A DNA stretch of 64,000 nucleotides from Nocardioides aromaticivorans (GCF_013408525.1 NZ_JACBZM010000001.1:3844001-3908000); one strand, 5' to 3'. Positions 41,281-49,715 are shown, counted from the stretch's first letter. Made by a program: numbers and translations. The notes: a model not told the origin generated them from the letters alone.

Positions 41281-41322
41281 GTCTCGTGACGCTTGCTGCG
41301 CAAGCTCCTCGACGACCGGGAG
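41281..41322. repeat. Diverged single copy of the interspersed repeat
   Basis: GTCTCGTGACGCTTGCTGCG then CAAGCTCCTCGACGACCGGG. The hairpin is GCTTGC-TGC-GCAAGC (41291-41305): the second base pair is C-G where other copies have G-C, a compensatory change that keeps pairing. It lies between the LysR gene and the convergent M14 gene and may serve as terminator. Confidence 0.75.
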
Positions 41323-41391
41323 ACGAGCAGGCCCCCGGCGTGGTGCCGCGGGCCTGCTGTCGTCACTCCTGGGTCGTCGCTCCTGAGGCCG

Positions 41392-44300
41392 TCAGTCCAG
41401 CAGGTGCTCCATCGCCGCGGCGATGAAGTCGTTGCGCATCGCCGTCGTCGTGAGGCCCTCGGCGCCGAAGCCGGTGAACACCGTGTCCTCGGTGACGGTG
41501 CCCGCGCCCTCCTGGAAGGCGGTCTGGCTGCGCTCCCAGTTGTTCGTCGTCCGCGAGCCGGCCGGCGCCGCGGACGGGGTCCAGCCACCGAGGCCGTCCT
41601 CGAAGGAGGTCGTCGCGGTCGGTGCACCGTCGACGATGACCTGCGTGTCGTCGACGAACACGCCGAGGCCCTGGGTGCCCCAGTCGGTGAGATAGGAGAT
41701 CGACACCTCGACCTGCTTGCCGGCGTACGCCGTCAGGTCGACGTTCCACTCCTGCCACCCGCCGCTGCTGCCGGTCGCGGCGTTCCAGGCGCCGGTGGTG
41801 CCGGTCGGCGAGCAGTCCGCGCCCTGGTAGTGGGCGACGAACGGGTGGATGGCGTCCCAGCCGGACGCACACGACTCACCGGTGACCTGCGCGGTGTGGC
41901 CGTTGGCGTCGGGCAGCGTGGTCCACTCGTCGCTGCCCACCTCGTGGGCCTCGACGATCACGAAGTCCCAGTCCGCCTCGGTGTCGTGCGACATCTGGAA
42001 CTTGAGCGCTCCCGACGTCTTCCCGGTCAGGTCGACCGTGCGGCTGAGCCGCTTCCAGCCCTGGTCGGCGGTCTGGCTGAACATGTACCAGTCGCCGGTG
42101 TGCGGGTCGAAGGGCGCGCCACCGGGGCGGTCCCACTCGATCGGCTCCGAGCTCGCGAACTGCGGGAACTCGGCCGGGGGCAGGAAGCTCGACGTGGTCA
42201 GCAGCGACGCCGTGTGGCCCTGGTTGTCGGCGCCGTCGCCACCGTTGAAGGTGCCGGCGAAGCCGTCGAACGTCCCGTCGTCGCCGCGGACCGGGTAGGG
42301 GTTGCCCGAGTCGGGGTCCGTGCCGCCGTCGCTGACGTAGTTGTAGGCGCCGAGCCAGTACTGGAGGAAGTCGTTCTCCAGAGTCAGGCAGGGGTTGGCC
42401 CGGACCGTGCACTCCGGCGGCGCCGTCGGCGAGAAGTAGTACGTCGCGCCGGTGGCCTGGGCGAAGAGGTTGTACTGGCCGGTGACCAGCGCCTTGCCGC
42501 CCTCGTTGAGGTAGTCGCGGACGGCGGTCTCGAGGTCGTTGGACAGCTTGGCCGCCGTGCCCCCCGGCTGGCCGACCGCGCGGGTGATGATGTCGTCGCC
42601 CGACTCCCAGACGATGGCGTCGTAGTGGGACAGGACGCCGAGGTGGTGCGGGGCCCGGCGGTCGTTGGCGTCGACGTCGTACACGTCGGAGGTGTAGCCG
42701 GCGGCCGTGAGCGCCGCGGCGTAGTCGTCGGCGTACTTGGCGGTCGTCACGCCCTGGACGGGGCTGGCGCCGGTGACGTCCTCGGCGGCGAGGATCAGCA
42801 CGTCGCCGCCGATGTCGTCGGCCACCTCGTAGGTGAACGGCTCGCTCCTGACCGGGCCCTTGCCGGGCTTGACGCCGGTGAACCAGACCTTGACCGAGTC
42901 ACCGGACGCCGTGCCGGTGACCGTGCCGCGGAACTCGCCGTAGTAGTCGTGGTGGGTGTCGCCGTAGCGCTCGCCGCCCTTCCACAGCGCCGTCTTGGCC
43001 GTCCTCGTCGGACCGCCGTTGACGGAGTAGTTGAGCTTCAGGTCCTTGATCGCCTTCTTGGCCGTCACCGCGACCGGCTGGGTGGTGCCGTGCGACACCG
43101 AGAACGGGTCGGAGACCATGTCGGCGGCCGTCCGCGCCTTGCCGTCGTCCTTGACGACAGACACCGGGTCGTCGGGGTCCGTCGCCGACTTCGCGACCGA
43201 GAGGGCGAACGGGATGTTCTTCTCGAACTCGGCCTGGATCAGGCCCTCGTCGTCGGGGAAGTTGAAGCCGGAGAGGCAGTCGTCGGCCTCCCACTCGTCG
43301 TCGGGGTCGGAGTTCGACGCCGTCTCGCAGGTGGTCATCTCCGGCGTGAAGCCGAGCGTGCCGTACTCGACCTGGGCGTGCGTGTCGGTGTCGCCGTTGG
43401 TGGTGTAGAGCTCGGCGGAGATGTCCGGGTCGTAGCCGGGGACCGCCGGGTTGGCGTCGTCACCCACCATCGCCTCCGAGATCACGTCGTCCGGCGACGG
43501 CGTGCCGACCTGCCAACCGATGCCGTAGAGCAGGAGCTCGGCGGCCGAGTGGTAGTTGATGTAGAACTCGAACCCGACCCGGGCCATGAGGGCGTCGAGC
43601 GCCTTGGTCTCCGGCTCGGAGTTCGGGCCCGGGCCGCGATAGGTCTCACTGGCCGGCTCTGGCGAGGAGCCCTCGTTGTCCCAGCCCCACTTGACCGCGA
43701 AGTTGCGGTTGGGGTCCACGCCGTCACCGGGCGTGATCGTCCCGTCGCCGTTGTTGTCGCGCAGGTTCTTGCGCCACAGGCGGTTGTCGGGGGTGAACGT
43801 GAAGTCGTAGCCGTCGGGGTTCGAGACCGGCAGGAACCACAGCTCGGTGGTGTCGACCAGCGACGTGATCTCGGGGTCCGAGCCGTAGCTGTCGAGGAAG
43901 TGGTGCATCAACCGGCGCACCATCTCGGGGGTGATCCACTCCCGGGCGTGCTGCGCGCCGCCGTACAGGACCGCGGGGCGCTTGCCGTCCTTGAGCTGCC
44001 GGGCGTTCTTCGTCACCTTGAGCGCGAGGATGTCCTGGCCGTTGACGGTCTTGCCGATGCTGACGAGCTTGGCGATCGAGGGGTTGGCCGCCGCCGTCTC
44101 GCGGAGCTCGTCGGCGATGCCGCCGGCCTCGCTGTACGAGCGATAGGCGTCGTAGCCGGCGAGGTTCTGCCGACGCGCCTCCTCGGAGGCCTTGCGGCCG
44201 TTGACCCGCTTGACGGTGACCTTGAGGCCGTCCTTGCGCAGCTGCGCGGCCTGCCTGCCGGTGATGACGGCGTCGAGGCGGACGTTGCCCTGGCCGGCGT

Positions 44301-44502
44301 CCTCCTGGGTGACGTGGTGGGTGTCGACGCCGACGTCCTCGAGGGCGTCGAGCTGGCCCGGGGCCGCCTCGACGACGTACACCTCGAGGCCGCCGCCGCT
44401 GCCGCGGTCGTCGCGGCTGGGGCTGGTGCTGGCGGGAGGACCGGCGGTGAGGAGGCCGGCGGTCAGGGCGGTGAGGGCAAGCGCTGCAGGTAGGTGGCGC
44501 AC
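41392..44502 (-). CDS. Large secreted M14 zinc carboxypeptidase with C-terminal accessory domains
   Basis: This 1036-residue protein has the signal peptide LPAALALTALTAGLLTAGPP. A propeptide-like segment covers about 35-120. The M14 catalytic domain (about 125-460) has the zinc ligands His and Glu in YGGAQHAREWITPE, the substrate Arg/Asn region in VDPNRNF, the third His in YINYHSAAELLLYG and the catalytic Glu in GFTPEMTTCE. The second half holds Ig-like and jelly-roll modules resembling immune-inhibitor-A accessory domains (VDLTGKTSGALKFQMSHDTE; GGWQEWNVDLTAYAGKQVEV). It should digest peptides outside the cell. GTG 44502 is chosen because GAGGTC lies seven bases upstream and the signal peptide starts there. 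Confidence 0.9.
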   Translation of the reverse strand: MRHLPAALALTALTAGLLTAGPPASTSPSRDDRGSGGGLEVYVVEAAPGQLDALEDVGVDTHHVTQEDAGQGNVRLDAVITGRQAAQLRKDGLKVTVKRVNGRKASEEARRQNLAGYDAYRSYSEAGGIADELRETAAANPSIAKLVSIGKTVNGQDILALKVTKNARQLKDGKRPAVLYGGAQHAREWITPEMVRRLMHHFLDSYGSDPEITSLVDTTELWFLPVSNPDGYDFTFTPDNRLWRKNLRDNNGDGTITPGDGVDPNRNFAVKWGWDNEGSSPEPASETYRGPGPNSEPETKALDALMARVGFEFYINYHSAAELLLYGIGWQVGTPSPDDVISEAMVGDDANPAVPGYDPDISAELYTTNGDTDTHAQVEYGTLGFTPEMTTCETASNSDPDDEWEADDCLSGFNFPDDEGLIQAEFEKNIPFALSVAKSATDPDDPVSVVKDDGKARTAADMVSDPFSVSHGTTQPVAVTAKKAIKDLKLNYSVNGGPTRTAKTALWKGGERYGDTHHDYYGEFRGTVTGTASGDSVKVWFTGVKPGKGPVRSEPFTYEVADDIGGDVLILAAEDVTGASPVQGVTTAKYADDYAAALTAAGYTSDVYDVDANDRRAPHHLGVLSHYDAIVWESGDDIITRAVGQPGGTAAKLSNDLETAVRDYLNEGGKALVTGQYNLFAQATGATYYFSPTAPPECTVRANPCLTLENDFLQYWLGAYNYVSDGGTDPDSGNPYPVRGDDGTFDGFAGTFNGGDGADNQGHTASLLTTSSFLPPAEFPQFASSEPIEWDRPGGAPFDPHTGDWYMFSQTADQGWKRLSRTVDLTGKTSGALKFQMSHDTEADWDFVIVEAHEVGSDEWTTLPDANGHTAQVTGESCASGWDAIHPFVAHYQGADCSPTGTTGAWNAATGSSGGWQEWNVDLTAYAGKQVEVSISYLTDWGTQGLGVFVDDTQVIVDGAPTATTSFEDGLGGWTPSAAPAGSRTTNNWERSQTAFQEGAGTVTEDTVFTGFGAEGLTTTAMRNDFIAAAMEHLLD

Positions 44503-44613
44503 GAGATCGACCTCTGCTTCATGGGTGGAAGGGGATGGTCCGCGCTGCACACATTCGCTGTGATCTGGGTCACCGTCAAGAAGCTGGGCGAAACTCGTCG
44601 CCGGGAGGAGGTC

Positions 44614-45510
44614 CTACGCGTGGGCGGGCGTGCGGGCCAGGATCGCGGCGATGGAGTCGTCGGTGCAGTCGGCCCAGAAGCCGCCGACGACGTCCTCGAC
44701 CTGGGCGAACGACTCGGCGACGTAGAGGACGTCCTGGTAGTCGGTGATGTCGTAGACCTGCGTGCCCATGGTGGCGACGTCGAGCGGGCGGATGTTCATG
44801 CCGCGGAACGCCTCGATCTCGCCGGGGGAGGAGAGGATGCCCGCGCCGTAGGCCTTGAGCTCGCCGGCCTCCCAGAGCACGCCGAACTCGAGGGTGAACC
44901 AGAAGACCTTGCTGACGAACTCGAGCGCGTCCGCGCTCTGCACGCGACGCGAGGCCTGGCCGGCGAGCTCGTAGAGGGCGGTGAAGCGCGGGTTGGCGAG
45001 GGTGTTGCCGTGGCCGACGACCTCGTGCAGCACGTCGGGCTCCGGCGTGTAGAGCGGCACCGAGTGGTGGCGGACGTACTGCGTGGACCAGAACGCCTTG
45101 TCGGCGAGCGAGCCGTAGAACTCGCGCAGCGGCACCAGTCCGGCGGCCGGCTGGTAGCGGTAGCCGGTCAGGGGCGCGAGCCACTCGCTGACCTCGGCGA
45201 GCTGGGGGATGTGGTCGATGGGGAGTCCGAGCGACTCCTTGCCGTCGAGGAACTCGCGGCAGGCGTAGCTGCGGTGCTTGGTCACCAGCGCCTCGCTGAC
45301 GACCTGCCACACGCGGTGCTCGTCGTCGGTGTACGGCGCGATGGGCGCGGGGGTGCCCGGCCGCCAGTTGTTGGCGAGGGTCGCGAGCGCGTCACGGCGG
45401 GCGCGGTACTCGGGGTCGGCGAACCCCGGGTGGTCGGCGCCGAGATGGACCTCGAGCGCTCCGTCCTCGTTGGCGGTCACGGGCGCGAAGTACTGACCTT
45501 CCTCGAACAT
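44614..45510 (-). CDS. phhA: Phenylalanine 4-monooxygenase (bacterial PhhA type)
   Basis: This 298-residue protein is an iron- and tetrahydropterin-dependent aromatic amino acid hydroxylase. The iron site is His-His in LHEVVGHGNTL (about 161) and Glu in EFGVLWEAGELKAYGAG. Other family segments are ACREFLDGKESLGLP, GYRYQPAAGLVPLREFYGSLA, and VYDITDYQDVLYVAESFAQV near the C-terminus. It converts phenylalanine to tyrosine. Divergent 81 bases away is an Lrp/AsnC regulator that probably controls it in response to aromatic amino acids. ATG 45510 gives MFEEGQYFAPV, the normal start for the family. A pterin-4a-carbinolamine dehydratase is not adjacent. Confidence 0.93.
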   Translation of the reverse strand: MFEEGQYFAPVTANEDGALEVHLGADHPGFADPEYRARRDALATLANNWRPGTPAPIAPYTDDEHRVWQVVSEALVTKHRSYACREFLDGKESLGLPIDHIPQLAEVSEWLAPLTGYRYQPAAGLVPLREFYGSLADKAFWSTQYVRHHSVPLYTPEPDVLHEVVGHGNTLANPRFTALYELAGQASRRVQSADALEFVSKVFWFTLEFGVLWEAGELKAYGAGILSSPGEIEAFRGMNIRPLDVATMGTQVYDITDYQDVLYVAESFAQVEDVVGGFWADCTDDSIAAILARTPAHA

Positions 45511-45590
45511 GGCTGCAGTGTGTGACCCGATCCACAGAATTGCCAGTGCCGTCGGACGTTTGGTCATCAGGTACGTCGAATTGTGGCAAC

Positions 45591-46031
45591 ATGTCTCGCA
45601 TGGACGCCGTCGACCGCGCGATTCTGGACGTGTTGCGGGACGATTCGCGGACGTCGATCCGCGACGTCGCGACCCGGGTCGGGATCAGCCGCGCCAACGC
45701 CTACGCGCGGGTGAAGCGGATGGTCGACACCAAGGTCATCCGGAAGTTCACGGTCGACGTGGACCACGCCGCGATCGGGCTCGGCCTGTCGGCGTACGTC
45801 CACGTCCGGACGAAGCAGAACTCGTGGAAGTCGTTCCGCAAGAAGGTCTGGGAGCTGGAGGAGGCGGCGCACGTCGCGCTGGTCACCGGCGACTTCGACT
45901 GCGTGATCCTGGTCCGCGCCCGCGACGCCGACCACCTGCGCGAGCTGGTGCTGGAGCGGATCCAGGCGCTCCCCGAGGTGGTCGCCACCCAGACGGTGCT
46001 GGTGTTCGAGGAGCACGTCGGCCCGTCCTGA
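45591..46031 (+). CDS. Lrp/AsnC-family regulator, probably of phhA
   Basis: The protein has about 146 residues. The HTH is at 5-55 (DRAILDVLRDDSRTSIRDVA, TRVGISRANAYARVKRMV). The RAM effector domain follows, with LVTGDFDCVILVRARDADHL and EVVATQTVLVFEEHV. Lrp-like proteins form octamers that bind amino acids. The gene is divergent from phhA; the shared 80-base region has TTGCCA (45540-45545) facing TGGCAA (45583-45588), a possible binding pair. Starts at ATG 45591 or 45600 are both plausible. Five tandem repeat copies follow six bases after the stop. Confidence 0.9.
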   Translation: MSRMDAVDRAILDVLRDDSRTSIRDVATRVGISRANAYARVKRMVDTKVIRKFTVDVDHAAIGLGLSAYVHVRTKQNSWKSFRKKVWELEEAAHVALVTGDFDCVILVRARDADHLRELVLERIQALPEVVATQTVLVFEEHVGPS

Positions 46032-46036
46032 CACCT

Positions 46037-46209
46037 CCGGTCGTCGAGGAGGTCGCGCAGCGACGCAGCCGGTCGTCGAGGAGGTCGCGCAGCGACGCAG
46101 CCGGTCGTCGAGGAGGTCGCGCAGCGACGCAGCCGGTCGTCGAGGAGGTCGCGCAGCGACGCAGCCGGTCGTCGAGGAGGTCGCGCAGCGACCGTCGCGA
46201 GACGCCCCC
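46037..46209. repeat. Five tandem 32-bp forward copies of the interspersed repeat
   Basis: Copies start at 46037, 46069, 46101, 46133 and 46165. Each is CCGGTCGTCGAGGAGGTCGC followed by GCAGCGACGCAG, and the first four are identical. The fifth continues instead with CGACCGTCGCGAGACGCC, the outer arm. Identical units imply recent expansion. The array ends six bases before the -10 box of the next gene. Confidence 0.92.
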
Positions 46210-46214
46210 TCCTC

Positions 46215-46220
46215 TATAAC
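46215..46220 (+). promoter_or_regulatory. Leaderless -10 box for the SDR pair
   Basis: TATAAC lies eight bases before the GTG start at 46229, so the transcript would begin at about the start codon. The -35 region falls inside the last repeat copy, so the array could influence promoter strength. Confidence 0.55.
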
Positions 46221-46228
46221 CTGTTCTC

Positions 46229-47041
46229 GTGCAGAGCTTCGAGGGCCGGGTGGCCGTGGTGACGGGTGCCGGCAGCGGGATCGGACGGGTGACGGCGCAG
46301 CGCCTCGCCGCGCGAGGCTGCCACCTGGCGCTGGTCGACCTGCGCGCGGAGGGCCTGGCGGAGACCGCCCGCCTGGTCGAGGCGCACGGTCGCCGCGCGA
46401 CGACCCACCTGGCCGATGTCGCCGACGCCGAGCGGATGGCGGCCCTGCCCGACGAGGTCCGGGAGCGGCACGACGTCGTCCACGTCCTCGTGAACAACGC
46501 CGGCATCACCTCCGTCGGTGCGTTCGCCGACGAGGCGCTCGAGGACATGCGGATGCTCGTCGACGTCAACGTGTGGGGCGTGGTCCACGGTTGCCGGGCC
46601 TTCCTGCCGGTGTTGCGGCAGCAGGACGAGGCGCACATCGTCAACGTCTCGAGCATGGCCGGGCTGATGGGCCTGCCGCACACGGCCACGTACGCGCTGA
46701 CCAAGGGCGCCGTGAAGGCGTTCTCCGAGGCGCTGCGCGGCGAGCTCGCCGGTACGACGGTCGGTGTCTCCGTCGTCTTCCCCGGCACCCACCGCACCGG
46801 CATCGCCGCGACGGCCCGCGGCGCCGACGGGGCCCGGATCGCGAAGGTCTCCCAGGGCCCGCTCTCGGTGCTGATGCCGCCACCGTCGTTCGTCGCGCGC
46901 CGCATCGTCAAGGCGATCGAGAGGGACCAGCCGCGCGCGGTGGTCGGCCCGGACGCGCGGGTGATCGACCTGGCCTCACGGGTCGCACCCGGCCGGACCC
47001 GGCTGATCGGCCGCGTGACGAGCCGGTTGTCGGGACACTGA
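46229..47041 (+). CDS. Short-chain dehydrogenase/reductase
   Basis: This 270-residue protein has a classical SDR Rossmann opening VAVVTGAGSGIGRVTAQRL, NNAG as LVNNAGITSVG, and the catalytic Ser-Tyr-Lys as NVSSMAGLMG and TYALTKGAVKAF. The C-terminal VFPGTHRTGI matches the PG motif. A basic extension (FVARRIVKAIERDQPRAVVG) is common in acyl- or lipid-acting SDRs. The stop overlaps the next SDR start by one base (TGATG), so the two are translationally coupled and probably act in one pathway. The substrate is unknown. Confidence 0.9.
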   Translation: MQSFEGRVAVVTGAGSGIGRVTAQRLAARGCHLALVDLRAEGLAETARLVEAHGRRATTHLADVADAERMAALPDEVRERHDVVHVLVNNAGITSVGAFADEALEDMRMLVDVNVWGVVHGCRAFLPVLRQQDEAHIVNVSSMAGLMGLPHTATYALTKGAVKAFSEALRGELAGTTVGVSVVFPGTHRTGIAATARGADGARIAKVSQGPLSVLMPPPSFVARRIVKAIERDQPRAVVGPDARVIDLASRVAPGRTRLIGRVTSRLSGH

Positions 47042-47826
47042 TGACGATGACCGGGCCCCTGCACCAGCGCGCGTTCGTCTTCGGCGGCTCCGAGGGGATC
47101 GGCCTCGCCGTCGCCGGACGGCTGGCCGCGGCCGGCACCGAGGTGGTGATCCTGTCCCGCTCGGAGGCCAAGCTCGGCGCGGCGCTCGCGCAGCTCGGCG
47201 ACGACGCCCTCGCCCGCGCGGTCGACGTGACCGACGCCGAGGCGGTGCAGGGCGTCGTGGACGCGCTGGTGGCGGAGGTCGGCGTACCGGACCTCGTGGT
47301 GACCACCGCCGGCTACGCGCGGCCGGGGTGGCTGGAGGAGCTGCCGGCCGAGGACGTGGCCGGGATGGTTGCGACCAACCTGGTCGGCACCATCAACGTC
47401 GCCCGCGCGGTGCTCCCGCACCTGCGCCGGGCCGGCGGCGGGACGGTCGTGACGACGTCGTCGATGGCCGGACTGGCGGGGGTCTTCGGCTACACGGTCT
47501 ACAGCGCGACCAAGTTCGGCGTGGTCGGCTTCTCGGAGGCGTTGCGCCGCGAGGTCCGCCCGTACGGCGTCCGGGTGCTCGTGCTCTGCCCGCCCAACAC
47601 GCTGACCCCCGGCTTCGACGAGGAGAACCGCCACAAGCCGGCCGAGGTCCTCGCCGCCGAGGAGAGCGTGAAGACGCTGACGCCCGACGAGGTGGCCGAG
47701 GCGCTGATGGGCGCGCTCGGTCGGCGGCGCGGCTTCCTCGTCGTACCGGGGCGCGACAGCCGGCTCGCCGCGGTCGCCATCCGGCACCTGCCGGCGGTCG
47801 TGGACCGGGCGCTGCGGCGGCCCTGA
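47041..47826 (+). CDS. SDR similar to 3-ketosphinganine-reductase-like proteins
   Basis: This 261-residue protein has cofactor loop FVFGGSEGIGLAVAGRL, acidic pocket LSRSEAKL, a TTAGYARPG variant of NNAG, and active-site SSMAGLAGVFGYTVYSATKF. FSEALRREVRPYGVRVLVLC followed by PPNTLTPGFDEEN resembles 3-dehydrosphinganine reductases (KDSR), where the PP(N/D)T segment is conserved. It is coupled to the upstream SDR. Its stop is three bases from the stop of the convergent PhaC-like gene. A role in long-chain lipid reduction is inferred only. Confidence 0.85.
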   Translation: MTMTGPLHQRAFVFGGSEGIGLAVAGRLAAAGTEVVILSRSEAKLGAALAQLGDDALARAVDVTDAEAVQGVVDALVAEVGVPDLVVTTAGYARPGWLEELPAEDVAGMVATNLVGTINVARAVLPHLRRAGGGTVVTTSSMAGLAGVFGYTVYSATKFGVVGFSEALRREVRPYGVRVLVLCPPNTLTPGFDEENRHKPAEVLAAEESVKTLTPDEVAEALMGALGRRRGFLVVPGRDSRLAAVAIRHLPAVVDRALRRP

Positions 47827-47829
47827 GCC

Positions 47830-48912
47830 TCAGCGCCGCTTGCGGTCGTGCGCCTCGAGGAACTCGTGGATGTAGGCCCACGTGGTCTCCGGCGCCTTCG
47901 TGCCGGTGAGCACGCCGAGGTGGCCGCCGGGGGCGAGGGGGAGCCGGACGTCGCGGGAGCCGGTGACCAGGTCGCCGACGTGGTGCGCGGCCGCGGCCGG
48001 GACGAGCACGTCGGTCTTGCCGGCGACGTTCATCACCGGGACCTTCACGGTCGCGAGGTCGACGAGCGCGTTGGGGCCCTGCACCTTGCCGGTGGCGAGC
48101 TCGTTGCGCAGCGCCATCCGCTGGTAGACCTGCAGCGTCGCCCGCCCGGGGTAGGCCAGCATGTTGTTCATGATGTGGTCGACGGCCTGCACCTGACCGA
48201 GGAACTCCCTGTCCTCGCGCCTGTTCCAGAGGGTTCGGGGCTTCTTCAGGTACGTCGGCAGGGCGGTCGCCTTGAACCCGATGCTGACCACGGGCGCGGG
48301 CACGGAGCCCGCAGCCTTGAGCGCTGAGCCGACCAACCGTCCGCGGGTCACCTTCGCCACGGCCTGCACCGGCTTGAGGAGCGGTTGCTTGGACAGGTCG
48401 AACGGGCTCGCCACCATCGCGACGGACCGGACCGGCAGGTCCTGGTGGACGGCGACGGTGCCGAGCGAGAGCAGGCCCCCCATGCACCAGCCGACCAGGT
48501 GCACGTCGCGCCCGCCGGCGTCCTCGGAGACCTTGCGGATGGCCGGCGGCAGCACGTCGTTGATGAAGTGCTCGATGCCTACCTTGCGGTCCTCGCCCTT
48601 GAGCGGCCCGTAGTCGACGAGGTACGTCGGCCGGCCCCGGTCGACGAAGTCCTGGGCCAGCGAGAGCCCCTGCCGCAGGTCGAAGCAGGACGCCTGCGAG
48701 CCGAGCGGCGGGACCAGCAGCACCGGGATGCCCTTGCTGCGCACGCCCTTCGCCTTGTCGTACCGATGGAGCTCGCGGGTCCGTCCGGTGTCGATGATCT
48801 CCGAGGGGGTGCGGGTCAGGTCGGCGATGCCGCCCTTGACCAGGAAGTCCCACAGGTTGACGACGGACTGCTTGCTGGGCGCCTTGGGAGCGGAAGGGGT
48901 GGCCACGGGCAC
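47830..48912 (-). CDS. PHA synthase/depolymerase-like alpha/beta hydrolase (PhaC family)
   Basis: The protein has about 360 residues. The lipase box is GWCMGG with Cys (about 143) as nucleophile, as in PHA synthases, not Ser. Asp in VAGKTDVLVP and His in PGGHLGVLTG complete the triad. Upstream segments PVLLVPPLGSQASCFDL and VDYGPLKGEDRKVGIEHFI also match class III-like PhaC. It may polymerise or transfer 3-hydroxyacyl-CoA; no PhaE, phasin or depolymerase gene is adjacent, so polymer formation is unproven. The GTG start at 48912 (or 48906) follows CACACT, a -10-like box, by six bases. Confidence 0.85.
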   Translation of the reverse strand: MPVATPSAPKAPSKQSVVNLWDFLVKGGIADLTRTPSEIIDTGRTRELHRYDKAKGVRSKGIPVLLVPPLGSQASCFDLRQGLSLAQDFVDRGRPTYLVDYGPLKGEDRKVGIEHFINDVLPPAIRKVSEDAGGRDVHLVGWCMGGLLSLGTVAVHQDLPVRSVAMVASPFDLSKQPLLKPVQAVAKVTRGRLVGSALKAAGSVPAPVVSIGFKATALPTYLKKPRTLWNRREDREFLGQVQAVDHIMNNMLAYPGRATLQVYQRMALRNELATGKVQGPNALVDLATVKVPVMNVAGKTDVLVPAAAAHHVGDLVTGSRDVRLPLAPGGHLGVLTGTKAPETTWAYIHEFLEAHDRKRR

Positions 48913-48957
48913 AGTGTGGCCCACGTCACCCGGATCCGTCGGGACGTTCCACGGCCC

Positions 48958-49050
48958 GGTGGTTGAGGTGCGACGAGCGCTAGCGAGGAGCCTCGAAACC
49001 CCCGGGCGACCGGGTGGTCGAGGAGGTTGCGCACCAACGTCGCGAGACGC
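48958..49050. repeat. Two different palindromic repeat copies side by side
   Basis: The first, 48958-49000, is GGTGGTTGAGGTGCGACGAG then CGCTAGCGAGGAGCCTCGAAACC, a second repeat family with GGTT-GAGG arms facing CCTC-GAAACC. The second, about 49013-49050, is a forward copy of the main family (GGTGGTCGAGGAGGTTGCGC, then ACCAACGTCGCGAGACGCC). They lie between the PhaC-like gene and the pilus leader. Confidence 0.75.
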
Positions 49051-49312
49051 CGAAAGTGCCAAACCTTCGCGCAATTCTCCGATCTGCGAAGCCTCAGGGG
49101 CGGCGGCAGATTATGCGCACCTGCGGGCCGTTTCGCAGGCGAACCATCGGATCCGATAGGTGCTGGGCGGACCTTAGTCGGGGTACAAGCAGATGAAAAG
49201 TAAAGAAAACCGCATTGCCATGACGCGGCGTCGCGAGAGGTCGTTTCATCGACGCAGTGGCTCGGGCTCACATCCTCTCCCGTTCAACTCTCTCTTCCGA
49301 AGAGGTAACGCC
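49051..49312 (+). other. Long structured leader/promoter region of the pilin gene
   Basis: This non-coding region contains a CTTCGC/GCGAAG stem (about 49064-49090), a CCTGCG/CGCAGG stem (about 49122-49140), the 12-base palindrome ATCGGATCCGAT (49147-49158), and an A-rich stretch (GATGAAAAGTAAAGAAAACC) that stands out in a GC-rich genome. TACAAG at about 49186 could be a -10 box. The pilin ribosome site AGAGG lies eight bases before the ATG. I see no confident riboswitch; GCCAAACC recalls part of the c-di-GMP-I aptamer, but the rest does not fit. Confidence 0.5.
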
Positions 49313-49666
49313 ATGCGCCGAACCATCGACCGCCTCCAGGCGGCCCGCCGCGAGGACCGCGGCTTCACGCTCATCGAGCTCCTGATCGTCATCATCATCC
49401 TCGGCATCCTCGCCGCGGTCGTCGTCTTCTCCGTCCGGGGCATCTCGGACAACGGCGAGGAGGCGGCGTGCAAGACCGAGATCCGCACGGTTGAGACTGC
49501 CGTCGAGGCCGCATACGCCGAGAACGGCAGCTACCCGGGCACTGTCGGAGCCCTCGTGACGCAGGGCTTCCTGCGCGCGGCGCCGGACGGCACCGTGTCC
49601 TCGATCACCGGCGCCACCGCCATCACGGCCACGGGTGCCCTGAACCCGGCGCCGGCTGCCTGCTGA
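49313..49666 (+). CDS. pilA: Type IV major pilin (prepilin)
   Basis: This 117-residue protein has a short basic leader MRRTIDRLQAARREDRG, cleaved before Phe in G|FTLIELLIVIIILGILAAV, with the essential Glu5. The hydrophobic N-helix continues into the globular part, which has two Cys (EAACKTEIRTVETAV and the final APAAC) that may form the C-terminal disulfide loop. YPGTVGALVTQGFLRAAP is typical of GspG/PilA-like pilins. It is the first gene of the pilus operon and is followed by a hairpin that can make it the most abundant product. ATG 49313 has AGAGG upstream; longer starts are unlikely. Confidence 0.93.
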   Translation: MRRTIDRLQAARREDRGFTLIELLIVIIILGILAAVVVFSVRGISDNGEEAACKTEIRTVETAVEAAYAENGSYPGTVGALVTQGFLRAAPDGTVSSITGATAITATGALNPAPAAC

Positions 49667-49683
49667 CGATTCCAGCTCGCAAC

Positions 49684-49715
49684 AGGAGGGCCGTCGCTCT
49701 GGCGGCGGCCCTCCT
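49684..49715 (+). terminator. Hairpin between pilA and pilT
   Basis: AGGAGGGCCG (49684-49693) pairs perfectly with CGGCCCTCCT (49706-49715) across a 12-base loop. It lies 18 bases after the pilA stop and 42 before pilT. Partial termination would give excess pilin over the assembly proteins. Confidence 0.65.

Noticed and set aside
49051..49312. c-di-GMP-I or other known riboswitch in the pilin leader
   Set aside because: Only GCCAAACC and GCGAAGCC resemble parts of the aptamer; the distances and the tetraloop receptor do not fit.
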